DNA of 64,000 bases, from assembly GCF_900111305.1 (NCBI RefSeq), contig NZ_FOGS01000001.1:434001-498000 (forward strand), in the 5' to 3' direction. The notes below the pieces were generated by a model. That model was not told the origin of the DNA and did no database searches. It was given only the letters and a program-made list of their open reading frames with translations. Shown piece after piece: positions 1 through 6,810 of the stretch. Within the stretch, counting starts at the first letter, position 1; each line of letters begins with the position of its first letter. The DNA comes from Vreelandella subterranea. GTDB lineage: Bacteria > Pseudomonadota > Gammaproteobacteria > Pseudomonadales > Halomonadaceae. A program made the translations under genes and the position numbers.

Positions 1-189
1 GCGAATCACGGCATCACCCTCGGCCAGGGCCACCAGCGCTACCTTGTGGCCCTGAGGCACATGAGTCTGGAGTTCAATGCCGCCATCAAGACGTTCGCCA
101 GCCGCCAGACCACCCTGTGCGACAGCGACGGCAACATTATCACTGGGATGAATGCGGATCACCCGAGGTGACGGATTGTCCTGCGTCAT
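1..189 (-). CDS. UxaA/GarD-type sugar-acid dehydratase, N-terminal part (cut by window edge)
   Basis: The first 63 codons of a gene running off the left end are visible. The product begins MTQDNPSPRVIRIHPSDNVA and continues through THVPQGHKVALVALAEGDAV. This is the small SAF-type N-terminal domain shared by altronate dehydratase (UxaA) and galactarate dehydratase (GarD), where the PxGHK segment is characteristic. The catalytic C-terminal domain lies outside the window, so the exact substrate cannot be read. The ATG is 34 bases after the tctA stop on the same strand. The gene is therefore probably the last visible member of the kdgD-tctC-tctB-tctA operon. Because kdgD acts directly after glucarate or galactarate dehydratase, GarD activity is the best guess, but an altronate-type hydrolase cannot be excluded. 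Confidence 0.75.
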   Translation of the reverse strand, partial: MTQDNPSPRVIRIHPSDNVAVAVAQGGLAAGERLDGGIELQTHVPQGHKVALVALAEGDAVIR

Positions 190-223
190 GGTCGACCCTC
201 CGGGATATGCAGCTGAATAGCTA

Positions 224-1744
224 TCACTGGGAAGCCTCCTCGCGGCTGACCTTGCGACGCTTGAGCCCCATTAAGATGGAAAAGACCACCGACGCGATGA
301 TCAAGATCCAAAGCACAACGGCTATTGGGCTCTTGGTGAAGAAGATTGAGAAAGTGCCAGCAGACTCAAGGCTCTTGACGAAATAGACTTCCGCCTGGCT
401 GCCTAAGATAAAGCCGATAATCAAAGGTGCGACTTCAAGCCCGACCTTCTGAATGACGTAGCCCAGCACACCGAAGATCAAAAGGGTCCAGACATCGAAC
501 ATGATGCCGTAATTGATCGCATAGGCACCGACCACGCACATCATCACAATGATCGGGAAGAGCAGGTGCTTGGGTACCATCACCACCTTGGCGATATGCT
601 TGATGGCGTAGAACATCAGGAAGAACATCACGATGTTGGCGAAGATCAGCGCCGTCATCATCACATACCAGGTATCCACATTCTCCGGGATGAACAGCGG
701 CCCCACCTGGATGCCTTGAAGGGTGAAGGCACCAATCAGCACAGCGGTGGTAGAGTCACCGGGGATCCCCAGGGAAAGCAGTGGAATAAGCGCACCACCG
801 GTCAAGGCATTATTGGCAGACTCCGAGGCAATCAAGCCCTGAGGCGCGCCCTTGCCCATTTCGGAGGAATCCTTCGACAGGTTCTTCTCCTGGGTGTAAG
901 CCAGCACAGACGCCGCACTACCGCCCACCCCCGGCAGCATGCCGACGAAGGTACCTATAAAGGAGGAGCGAACCAGGTTGGTCAAACGACCTTTGAAGAT
1001 CGACATGGAGAAGCCGCTGCCCCCCTTGCCAAGCTTCACGCGCTCACCGCTCAGCTCATTCTTAACGCCTTTTTCGGCCTCAAGCAGGATGGTCGAGATA
1101 CCGAAGATACCTATCAATACAGGCAGCAAAGAGAAGCCTTCGAACAGGTAAGGCTCCATGAAGTCAAACATCAGCCGCGTCTTGCCGTTGCCACCGTCAG
1201 AGGTGCTATAGACGCCGACCAGGCTCAGCCAGATGCCAATCACGCCGCTGAAGATACCCACTAGCATGTTGCTGGAAAGTGAGGCAATTACGCTCAACGC
1301 AAGCAGAATGATCAGGAACTTCTCCACATAGGAGAATTTGATCGAGAAATCCGCCAGCATCGGCGCAAAAAAGAACAGCACAGCCGCACTGATCAGACCG
1401 CCGACCACGGAGGCGATGACGCTGACCCGTAGGGCCTTCTCGCCCTCACCTTTCTGGGCCATCGGGTAACCATCGAAGGTGGTGGTGATAGAAGAGGGTG
1501 TGCCGGGAATATTAATCAGAATCGCCGGCACCATACCGCCCGATATTCCCCCTACATACAGGCCAAGCAACAGCGCCAAGCCGTGGTTAAGGCCCAGGGC
1601 GTAGGTCAGCGGGAGACACACGGCTACCGCCATAGTGGCGGTCATGCCGGGTATCGCGCCAAACACAATGCCGACCAGGGCACCCAGGGCAGCAAGAAGG
1701 AAAAACGTTAGATCAAGAAGTGACAAAAATTCCATGGAGGGCAC
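224..1744 (-). CDS. tctA: tripartite tricarboxylate transporter large permease (TctA family)
   Basis: This 506-residue integral membrane protein has about 11-12 hydrophobic segments, the normal size for TctA. Family landmarks are the N-terminal GAIPGMTATMA stretch, GGMVPAILINIPGTPSS, and a repeat of that type later as GMLPGVGGSAASVLAYTQE followed by SLGIPGDSTTAVLIGAF. These two Gly/Pro-rich loops form the substrate site in the family. TctA works with a small permease (TctB) and a periplasmic binding protein (TctC) to import carboxylates, driven by an ion gradient. The start shown is a GTG 9 bases after the tctB stop. An ATG at 1735 is the alternative and neither has a strong ribosome binding site, so translational coupling to tctB is likely. 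The operon context points to a hexarate as substrate. Confidence 0.9.
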   Translation of the reverse strand: MPSMEFLSLLDLTFFLLAALGALVGIVFGAIPGMTATMAVAVCLPLTYALGLNHGLALLLGLYVGGISGGMVPAILINIPGTPSSITTTFDGYPMAQKGEGEKALRVSVIASVVGGLISAAVLFFFAPMLADFSIKFSYVEKFLIILLALSVIASLSSNMLVGIFSGVIGIWLSLVGVYSTSDGGNGKTRLMFDFMEPYLFEGFSLLPVLIGIFGISTILLEAEKGVKNELSGERVKLGKGGSGFSMSIFKGRLTNLVRSSFIGTFVGMLPGVGGSAASVLAYTQEKNLSKDSSEMGKGAPQGLIASESANNALTGGALIPLLSLGIPGDSTTAVLIGAFTLQGIQVGPLFIPENVDTWYVMMTALIFANIVMFFLMFYAIKHIAKVVMVPKHLLFPIIVMMCVVGAYAINYGIMFDVWTLLIFGVLGYVIQKVGLEVAPLIIGFILGSQAEVYFVKSLESAGTFSIFFTKSPIAVVLWILIIASVVFSILMGLKRRKVSREEASQ

Positions 1745-1753
1745 TCACTTCGG

Positions 1754-2197
1754 TCACGGCAGGGTGATTTTGAACAGCTTGGCCAGCACGAACCAGGCCA
1801 CGCTGGGCGCAACAATGGCCGTGATCACCGCAGTGGTCACCGCCTTTTTTGTCCACTCATGCATGTACATCAATGCCATGAGCAGGACGAAAACCATCGA
1901 GACGAACAGGAAACCGTAGCCCGTATAGGGAAAAATATTGCCCACGAACGCCATCAGATAGAAATACGCCACCATCAAGGCGAGAGTACCGAAGAAGCGG
2001 AAACCGTCCATGGATTCACCGATTATCGGCAAGGTCCGCTCACCGCGCTTTACAGCGGCCAAAAAAGGAATTGTCTTTGTCACTAAAACGGCAAGGAACA
2101 ACAGTGCCAATACCCAATGAATAATCATCGGGAAGAAAAGATGAGACGTCCCGAAATCTATCGAGATGCTAAGCAGACTTGACAGACCTGATTCCAT
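1754..2197 (-). CDS. tctB: tripartite tricarboxylate transporter small permease (TctB family)
   Basis: This 147-residue membrane protein has four hydrophobic segments (around residues 22-45, 72-90, 97-112 and 120-140), the expected topology and size for TctB. Small permeases of this type diverge strongly, so the call depends mainly on size, topology and position between tctC and tctA. The ATG is preceded by GGAG about five bases upstream. It lies 106 bases after tctC and is followed almost directly by tctA. Confidence 0.85.
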   Translation of the reverse strand: MESGLSSLLSISIDFGTSHLFFPMIIHWVLALLFLAVLVTKTIPFLAAVKRGERTLPIIGESMDGFRFFGTLALMVAYFYLMAFVGNIFPYTGYGFLFVSMVFVLLMALMYMHEWTKKAVTTAVITAIVAPSVAWFVLAKLFKITLP

Positions 2198-2303
2198 AAC
2201 AGCTCCGATATAGGCAGCAGGCTACCCTGGCCTATCATGGTTCTAGAGTGCTTTATGTCTTATAGCGATGGCACCGACACTCACGTGCCGGTGCCTGAAT
2301 CGC

Positions 2304-3359
2304 TTACTTGATGTTTTCGATAATGCCTTCGTAGCGCGTCATCTTGTCTTGCAGGTACTCAGACGCTTCATCAGAAGGCTTGAAGTTAGGAATGAAAAAC
2401 GCGTTCTTTTGTGTTTCTTGAATTTCGCCTTCCGCGTAGATTTCTGCTAAAGCCTCGTCAATCTGCTCAACGATGGCAGGGTCCATATCCTTGTTGTAAA
2501 GGAAGAAGAACTCTTTATCGAAGGTGAAGCTTTCGTCACCCCCCATAGTGACATTGACGTTAGGCTCGACATACGCCAGCAGCTGCTGACGAGTCGTCTG
2601 GCCTAGCCCTTCTTCTGGCGCCTGCTCGATGGTATCTTGCCGCGCCGTCAGCCACACAAAGCGCATGGCCTTTTGATCGTCTTCAGGCAAGCGTGTGTAT
2701 TGCTCATTGGCCTGCACTGTACCGTTGATCACATCCGCCTGATCATCAAACAGTTGCTGGTTTTTATCCGACTGCGAGCCGGTATTCACCGCTACCAGAT
2801 TGTCTTCCTGGCCCGGATGCTCGATAGAGATAGCGTTTTTCAGGGCGCTGAAGCCAATCTCGGAGACGCCACCCGGCTGGATAGCGACGCGCACCGTCTC
2901 GCCAGCTCCCACAGCAGCAATGATGTCATCGAGGGTTTGGTAAGGAGAGTCTTTAGGGACGAGATAGGCATTACCCGGGTTGATGGCGACGGTCGGCCCA
3001 ATGGTATATTTTTCGAAAATATCGTCGTAGCCTTCAACGCCATACAAATGGCCCAGATAAGATTGATCGTGGAAGATCATCAGCGTGTTGCCGCGGGAAT
3101 CCCGATCAAGGGTACGAAACGCGGAGCTGGCGCCGACCGCGTCGACTTTCATGTTCAAATTAAGCTTTTCGGATAGCGCATCCGCGACAATGCTGGAGTT
3201 TTGGTAGGTGTCACCACCGGTCGACGTAGAGCCGATGACCACCCGTATATTGCCCCGCAAAGGGCCATCCTGGGCAAAGGCAATACCCGAACCAACGGTC
3301 ATTGATGCCATCAAGGCGGCCGAACCCAGTACAGCTAGCGCTTTCTTAGATACCAACAT
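2304..3359 (-). CDS. tctC: tripartite tricarboxylate transporter periplasmic binding protein (TctC/Bug family)
   Basis: This 351-residue exported protein has a Sec signal peptide at residues 1-29 (basic N-terminus, hydrophobic run, cleavage near AFAQ-D). The mature part has the Bug-type two-lobe layout: an early INVVI-like strand (RGNIRVVIGSTSTGGDTYQ), a central VAINPGNAYLVPKDSPYQTL segment and the GGVSEIGFSALK loop after it. It should bind the carboxylate in the periplasm and hand it to TctAB. The start has a good site (GAGGTGAAGC just before ATG). It sits 57 bases downstream of kdgD, and being next to a dehydratase and KdgD suggests glucarate or galactarate rather than citrate as ligand. 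That ligand is an inference from context only. Confidence 0.9.
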   Translation of the reverse strand: MLVSKKALAVLGSAALMASMTVGSGIAFAQDGPLRGNIRVVIGSTSTGGDTYQNSSIVADALSEKLNLNMKVDAVGASSAFRTLDRDSRGNTLMIFHDQSYLGHLYGVEGYDDIFEKYTIGPTVAINPGNAYLVPKDSPYQTLDDIIAAVGAGETVRVAIQPGGVSEIGFSALKNAISIEHPGQEDNLVAVNTGSQSDKNQQLFDDQADVINGTVQANEQYTRLPEDDQKAMRFVWLTARQDTIEQAPEEGLGQTTRQQLLAYVEPNVNVTMGGDESFTFDKEFFFLYNKDMDPAIVEQIDEALAEIYAEGEIQETQKNAFFIPNFKPSDEASEYLQDKMTRYEGIIENIK

Positions 3360-3416
3360 GCTTCACCTCATTCGATCATTGTAAATTTATTATGGTCTTG
3401 CGGTTTGAGACGGAAT

Positions 3417-4328
3417 TTACTTGGTTTTATCGATTAGTTGCTTAAGTTGCCGACATTCGTCAGCTGTAGGCATCGTTAAAGGCGCGCGCACCTTGCCCGC
3501 CGGGCGACCGATAATCTCGGCACCGGCTTTGATCAGGCTCACGGCATACCCGGCTTTTTGGTCCCGCAAATCGATGAACGGGATAAAAAAGTCCTGGGTA
3601 ATTTGCTTAACGACACGACTGTCCCCAGCACGGAGAGCTCGATAGAAAGCCACCGCCATATCAGGGACAAAATTGAACACGGCCGAGGAGTAGGTATTAA
3701 CCCCGATGGAAAGATACGCTTCGGCGAAAATCTCGGCGGTGGGCACGCCACCGATATAGGTCAGGCGGTCGCCCACGGTCTTGACGATCTTGTTCAGCGC
3801 CTGGATATCGCCCTTGCCATCCTTCAGGCCAATCAGATTCGGGCAGGCATCCGCCAGCGCCTGAACAGACGCCGCATTGAGAATCCCGTTACCGCGGTTG
3901 TAGTAGATAACGTTGATTGCCGTGGCGTCACAAATTTGCCGGGCGTAATCGACCAGGCCGTCCTGGGGGCACTCGGTCAGGTAGGGGGGCATCAGCAAAA
4001 TGCCATCGGCGCCGGCCTCTTCGGCAGCAGCGGCAAAGGCCTTGCCCGTCGCCACGCTTAAGCCCGCACTGGCAATCACGGGGAGCTTGCCGTCAATCAC
4101 CTCAACCGCCACCTGAACGATACGGCGGTACTCTTCCAGCGATAGGTTGAAAAACTCACCGGTGCCGCCCGCCACAAAGACGGCGGAAATATCATGGCTG
4201 ATAAACCAGGCTAGCCGCTCGCGGTAGCTGGCTTCATCGAACTGGCCGTTGTCATCGAAGTCGGTGATCGGGAACGAGAGCAGGCCATCGCCGATCGCTT
4301 GTATTACGTCTTGTTTGGAAAACTTCAC
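3417..4328 (-). CDS. kdgD: 5-dehydro-4-deoxyglucarate dehydratase (decarboxylating)
   Basis: This 303-residue protein belongs to the class I aldolase/DapA superfamily and has exactly the usual KdgD length. It converts 5-dehydro-4-deoxy-D-glucarate to 2-oxoglutarate semialdehyde, CO2 and water in the cytoplasm. Visible landmarks are LLSFPITDFDDNG at the N-terminus, the GGTGE carboxylate-binding loop (residues 54-58), the Tyr pair in VIYYNR (142-143) and the Schiff-base lysine in IGLKDGKGD (about Lys169). I chose the GTG at 4328 because GAGG lies upstream at normal distance and it reproduces the family N-terminus. The longer in-frame extension has no family similarity. It is the first gene of the operon with tctCBA and the dehydratase. 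Confidence 0.9.
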   Translation of the reverse strand: MKFSKQDVIQAIGDGLLSFPITDFDDNGQFDEASYRERLAWFISHDISAVFVAGGTGEFFNLSLEEYRRIVQVAVEVIDGKLPVIASAGLSVATGKAFAAAAEEAGADGILLMPPYLTECPQDGLVDYARQICDATAINVIYYNRGNGILNAASVQALADACPNLIGLKDGKGDIQALNKIVKTVGDRLTYIGGVPTAEIFAEAYLSIGVNTYSSAVFNFVPDMAVAFYRALRAGDSRVVKQITQDFFIPFIDLRDQKAGYAVSLIKAGAEIIGRPAGKVRAPLTMPTADECRQLKQLIDKTK

Positions 4329-4391
4329 GCCACCATCCTCATGCTTCCCTCGTTGCAGTGTGCCAACACCCATTAGCGAGGCTCGAAATCG

Positions 4392-4411
4392 TGACAACCG
4401 CTTAGTTGTCA
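4392..4411. promoter_or_regulatory. inverted repeat in the kdgD leader, candidate repressor operator
   Basis: TGACAAC and GTTGTCA form perfect 7-base arms around six bases. A looser TTGT-N10-ACAA repeat (4406-4423) overlaps the right arm. It lies 64-83 bases before the kdgD GTG. Catabolic operons of this kind are often controlled by GntR-type repressors with TTGT/ACAA-like sites, but no regulator gene is visible nearby. The function is inferred. Confidence 0.35.
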
Positions 4412-4549
4412 TACATCGTACAAATGAGAAGTTAAGCCGCATGGTCCCATCAGGCAAGGCACATGACACAAAATACAACCAAAGTTGAAGGCCAGTCGGC
4501 TACGCTTCGGGTATCACACTTAAGCCTATCGCACAGATAAATATCTATA

Positions 4550-4577
4550 TTGATAGCGACTTAGTGATAAAAGACAA
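4550..4577 (-). promoter_or_regulatory. possible sigma70 promoter for the kdgD operon
   Basis: Read on the minus strand, TTGTCT is followed after 16 bases by TATCAA in an AT-rich stretch about 220 bases before kdgD. Both hexamers are imperfect. This is the only promoter-like sequence I can pick out in 4415-4658, and apart from it I see no feature in that interval. Confidence 0.25.
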
Positions 4578-4658
4578 GGTTGTACAGCGGGATAGGAGAA
4601 TCTGCTCACAACTCGGGGGGCAGGCAGTCTTGCGGGTCAGTTGAGCTGCCCAGACCCC

Positions 4659-4690
4659 AAAAAAGAAAGCCGCTCCAGGGGAGCGGCAAA
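4659..4690 (-). terminator. Rho-independent terminator of sRNA copy 1
   Basis: On the minus strand an 8-bp perfect stem (GCCGCTCC / GGAGCGGC, loop CCT) is followed by TTTCTTTTTT. The same stem, with CTC in place of CCT in the loop, ends copy 2. Confidence 0.85.
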
Positions 4691-4786
4691 AAGACCGTGA
4701 CTAGCAATGAGAGGGAGAAACCATGACAGGAAACTGGTAATGATTACCCGATCTGTCGTGGTCTGTGGCGTCTCATCAAACGCCAC
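4659..4786 (-). ncRNA. putative Fur-regulated small RNA, copy 1 of a tandem pair
   Basis: Read on the minus strand, this is a complete sRNA gene of about 128 nt with no credible protein. The predicted 5' end is about seven bases after the -10. The RNA starts with a perfect hairpin (TGTGGCGT / ACGCCACA, loop of eight). A small GGTAA-TCA-TTACC hairpin follows, then a pyrimidine-rich, probably unpaired core (CTCCCTCTCATTGCTAGTC). It ends in a Rho-independent terminator (GCCGCTCC-CCT-GGAGCGGC then TTTCTTTTTT). A second copy about 90% identical lies 333 bases away with its own promoter and terminator. Tandem near-identical Fur-controlled sRNAs are the arrangement of PrrF1/PrrF2 in Pseudomonas aeruginosa, and the string CAUUGCU is shared with what I recall of the RyhB pairing core. 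Homology to either is not established, and expression is inferred. Confidence 0.7.
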
Positions 4787-4792
4787 AACCAC

Positions 4793-4821
4793 AATGTAAT
4801 AGTTCTCATTTACTACGTCAA
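4793..4821 (-). promoter_or_regulatory. sigma70 promoter with overlapping Fur-box-like site, sRNA copy 1
   Basis: On the minus strand TTGACG (4821-4816) and TACATT (4798-4793) are separated by exactly 17 bases. The sequence AATGAGAACTATTACATT (4810-4793) fills the spacer and -10. It resembles the Fur consensus built on TGATAAT-N-ATTATCA, with several mismatches and one base fewer. A repressor bound there would block polymerase. Every one of these positions is conserved in copy 2. Confidence 0.7.
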
Positions 4822-4952
4822 CAATAATGCGAACTGTTTTTATTTATCTTTCGGCAATCGCGCCATACCCGCCCATAAAGCGTACGAACGCTCATCGTTT
4901 TATTTATGAGGAAGGAAGTCGCCAAAAAACCGCGCAGAGAACGGGGCGATGG

Positions 4953-4994
4953 CCGGTACTCAGAGACCGGTATTCAGAAACCGGTACTCAGAAA
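4953..4994. repeat. three tandem 14-bp repeats
   Basis: Units CCGGTACTCAGAGA, CCGGTATTCAGAAA and CCGGTACTCAGAAA follow without spacing between the two sRNA genes. The third unit runs into the terminator T-run (minus strand) of sRNA copy 2. No function is recognised. The array could be replication slippage or what is left from the duplication of the sRNA gene. Confidence 0.85.
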
Positions 4995-5020
4995 AAAGAA
5001 AGCCGCTCCAGAGGAGCGGC
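4992..5020 (-). terminator. Rho-independent terminator of sRNA copy 2
   Basis: On the minus strand GCCGCTCC-CTC-TGGAGCGGC-type stem (GCCGCTCC pairs with GGAGCGGC) is followed by TTTCTTTTTT. It may also stop any read-through from the AEC transporter gene. Confidence 0.8.
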
Positions 5021-5118
5021 AAAAGACCGTGACTAGCAATGAGAGGGAGAAACCATGACAGGAAAATGGTATGAATTGCCAAATCTGTCGTGGTCTGTGG
5101 CGTCTCATCAAACGCCAC
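4992..5118 (-). ncRNA. putative Fur-regulated small RNA, copy 2 of a tandem pair
   Basis: This is the second, upstream copy of the sRNA on the minus strand, about 127 nt. It keeps the 5' hairpin (TGTGGCGT / ACGCCACA), the 41-nt core (5025-5065) without a single change from copy 1 (4693-4733), and the terminator stem. Differences cluster in the segment between the 5' hairpin and the core, where copy 1 has GGTAA-TCA-TTACC and copy 2 has GGCAATTCATACC. Conservation of promoter, hairpin, core and terminator against drift in the linker is what a functional RNA pair would show. It lies right after the stop codon of the AEC transporter gene, so its promoter sits within the last 30 bases before that stop. 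Function inferred: iron-dependent regulation in trans. Confidence 0.7.
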
Positions 5119-5124
5119 AATCAC

Positions 5125-5153
5125 AATGTAATAGTTCTCATTTAGCACGTCAA
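5125..5153 (-). promoter_or_regulatory. sigma70 promoter with overlapping Fur-box-like site, sRNA copy 2
   Basis: TTGACG (5153-5148) and TACATT (5130-5125) are again 17 bases apart, with the same 18-base AATGAGAACTATTACATT (5142-5125). Only two or three bases in the outer spacer differ from copy 1, so both genes should respond alike. Confidence 0.7.
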
Positions 5154-5182
5154 CACAAATACGAATATTTTTTATTCCGTTT

Positions 5183-6100
5183 TCAGCCCCCTGCCAGTTG
5201 GAGCCAAACCGGTAGCGTCAGCATCGCCAGTAACGTCTGACCGGTGATGATCGCGGCCATCAATTCGGCATCACCGCCCAACTGGCGTGCCAGAATATAC
5301 GCAGACGTCGCCGTGGGCAGTGCGGCAAACAACAGCGCGACGTCGCGGCTCACCGTATCCAGGCCAACCAGCCATGCAAGTACCAGCACCAGCGCGGGCA
5401 TCAGCACCAGCTTGACGCTGTTCGTCGCCAGCACGCCGCGATCAACGCGCAGCAACGCTGCCGGGCGTAATGCCACCCCCACAGCCACCAGCCCAAGCGG
5501 CAGGGCGGCACGACCTAATAGATCGACGGTATCGTGGCTCCAGCCCGGCAGCCCTATGCCTGAAAGGTTCAGCCCAATACCCAGCAAGCACGCCAGAATC
5601 AGGGGATTCTTGATCAGCGCCATGACGCTTTTGCCGAGACTTGCGTTACCCAGGGTACCGGCGGCGACAAAGCTTGCCACACACATGATATTGACCACCG
5701 GCACCATCAACGCCACCGCTACGGCAGCGGTAGTGGCCCCTGTACTGCCGTGCAAGGCCGCCGCGCCCGCCACTCCAACGTACGTATTGAATCGCACGGC
5801 ACCTTGAAATACCGACGTAAATGCCCCGGGCGTCAGCTTGAGCTGGGTTCTCAGACGCCACAGCAATACGCCAAAGACAGCCATCGCGCCCAGCAATACC
5901 AAGGCCAGGCGGGTCACGGGTACCTGGCTGACATCTGCTGTCGCCAGCGTCGACACCAGCATGGCCGGAAAGAGTACGAAGTAGATCAGCCGCTCCATGG
6001 ACGGCCAGAACGTATCGCTGGGCCAGCGTTTAACGCCCAGCGCGGCGCCCAGCAGGATCAATAGGAACAGGGGACCAAGGGCACCGCTAATGCTTTCCAT
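5183..6100 (-). CDS. AEC (auxin efflux carrier) family transporter
   Basis: This 305-residue membrane protein has about ten hydrophobic segments in two halves, typical of the AEC/bile-acid-sodium-symporter-like family. Landmarks are LIYFVLFPAMLVSTLA in the first half and PTATSAYILARQLGGDAELMAAIITGQTLLAM near the C-terminus, which is the strongest family signature. Bacterial members export or exchange small organic acids such as malate or malonate, and the substrate here is unknown. The ATG at 6100 has AAGGAG at good distance. A longer frame upstream runs into the SCO1 promoter region and is not similar to the family. The gene is divergent from the SCO1-like gene. Confidence 0.88.
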   Translation of the reverse strand: MESISGALGPLFLLILLGAALGVKRWPSDTFWPSMERLIYFVLFPAMLVSTLATADVSQVPVTRLALVLLGAMAVFGVLLWRLRTQLKLTPGAFTSVFQGAVRFNTYVGVAGAAALHGSTGATTAAVAVALMVPVVNIMCVASFVAAGTLGNASLGKSVMALIKNPLILACLLGIGLNLSGIGLPGWSHDTVDLLGRAALPLGLVAVGVALRPAALLRVDRGVLATNSVKLVLMPALVLVLAWLVGLDTVSRDVALLFAALPTATSAYILARQLGGDAELMAAIITGQTLLAMLTLPVWLQLAGG

Positions 6101-6216
6101 TGCGTATTCTTCTCCTTTCGCTTGACCACGCCGTGACAGTCGCCGGTTTACTGTTACTATGAAGGTAGTTGTCCCGTCGCCAGCCGACGCTGGCGCCCCG
6201 CCTGCAGGGAGGTACC

Positions 6217-6810
6217 ATGGCCAATCCAAAATTATGGCTAGGTGTCGGCGTCGTCGCCGCCCTGGTCGTGGCGAGTGGCGTCGTGTTCTACAAGGCCACG
6301 CTGGCACCGCAAAGCGACCTGCCACCTGGCGGTGAGATTGCGCTGCCATCCACTCAAGGCGACTTTTCGCTGTCCCAGCTTGCCGACGATCAAATTGCCC
6401 TGCTGTCGTTCGGTTTTACGTATTGTCCTGACGTATGCCCCATGACGCAGTCGGTCAAGCGCCAGGCGCTGGCTGAGCTTTCGGCATCGCAACGCGAACA
6501 GGTGGTGCCTGTCATGGTCACCGTCGACCCGCAGCGCGATACCCTGGAACGGCTTGAAGAGTACCTGGCGTTTTTCGGCGAGGACTTTATCGGCGCCAGG
6601 GGCAATGAAGCCGAGCTGGATGACGTGACGTCCCGTTATGGGGTGATCACGCGACGCGTTGAGACGCCCGAATCAGCCATTGAGTACACCATTGACCATA
6701 GCTCATCACTCTACCTGGTCGACCGCGACGGCGATATTTTGCAACGCGTGCTGTATTCGCCAACGTCTCAAGGGCTTACGGCTGCCCTATCGCAAGAGTT
6801 GAGTCGTTAA
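6217..6810 (+). CDS. SCO1/SenC/PrrC family copper-binding redox protein
   Basis: This 197-residue protein has an N-terminal membrane anchor (residues 7-25) and a periplasmic thioredoxin-like domain. The family copper site is complete: Cys70 and Cys74 in FGFTYCPDVCPMT, and His161 in YTIDHSSSLYLVD. Such proteins help metallate the CuA centre of cytochrome c oxidase or act in thiol redox defence. The start at 6217 has GGAGG five bases upstream. The gene converges on the esterase gene, sharing four bases at the 3' ends. No cytochrome oxidase genes are visible in the window. Confidence 0.9.
   Translation: MANPKLWLGVGVVAALVVASGVVFYKATLAPQSDLPPGGEIALPSTQGDFSLSQLADDQIALLSFGFTYCPDVCPMTQSVKRQALAELSASQREQVVPVMVTVDPQRDTLERLEEYLAFFGEDFIGARGNEAELDDVTSRYGVITRRVETPESAIEYTIDHSSSLYLVDRDGDILQRVLYSPTSQGLTAALSQELSR

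Noticed and set aside
4329..4478. N-terminal extension of KdgD to an ATG at 4478
   Set aside because: The extra 50 residues have no family similarity, whereas the GTG at 4328 has a ribosome site and gives the standard 303-residue enzyme.
4953..4994. CRISPR-like array
   Set aside because: The units are 14 bases and contiguous, there are no spacers and no cas genes in the window.
4722..5240. Two short frames starting ATGACAGGAAA... after GAGGGAGAAACC on the plus strand, one of them 61 codons
   Set aside because: Copy 1 stops after five codons, and copy 2 overlaps the AEC gene end. The purine-rich site and ATG are the reverse complement of the sRNA core, which explains their conservation better than translation.
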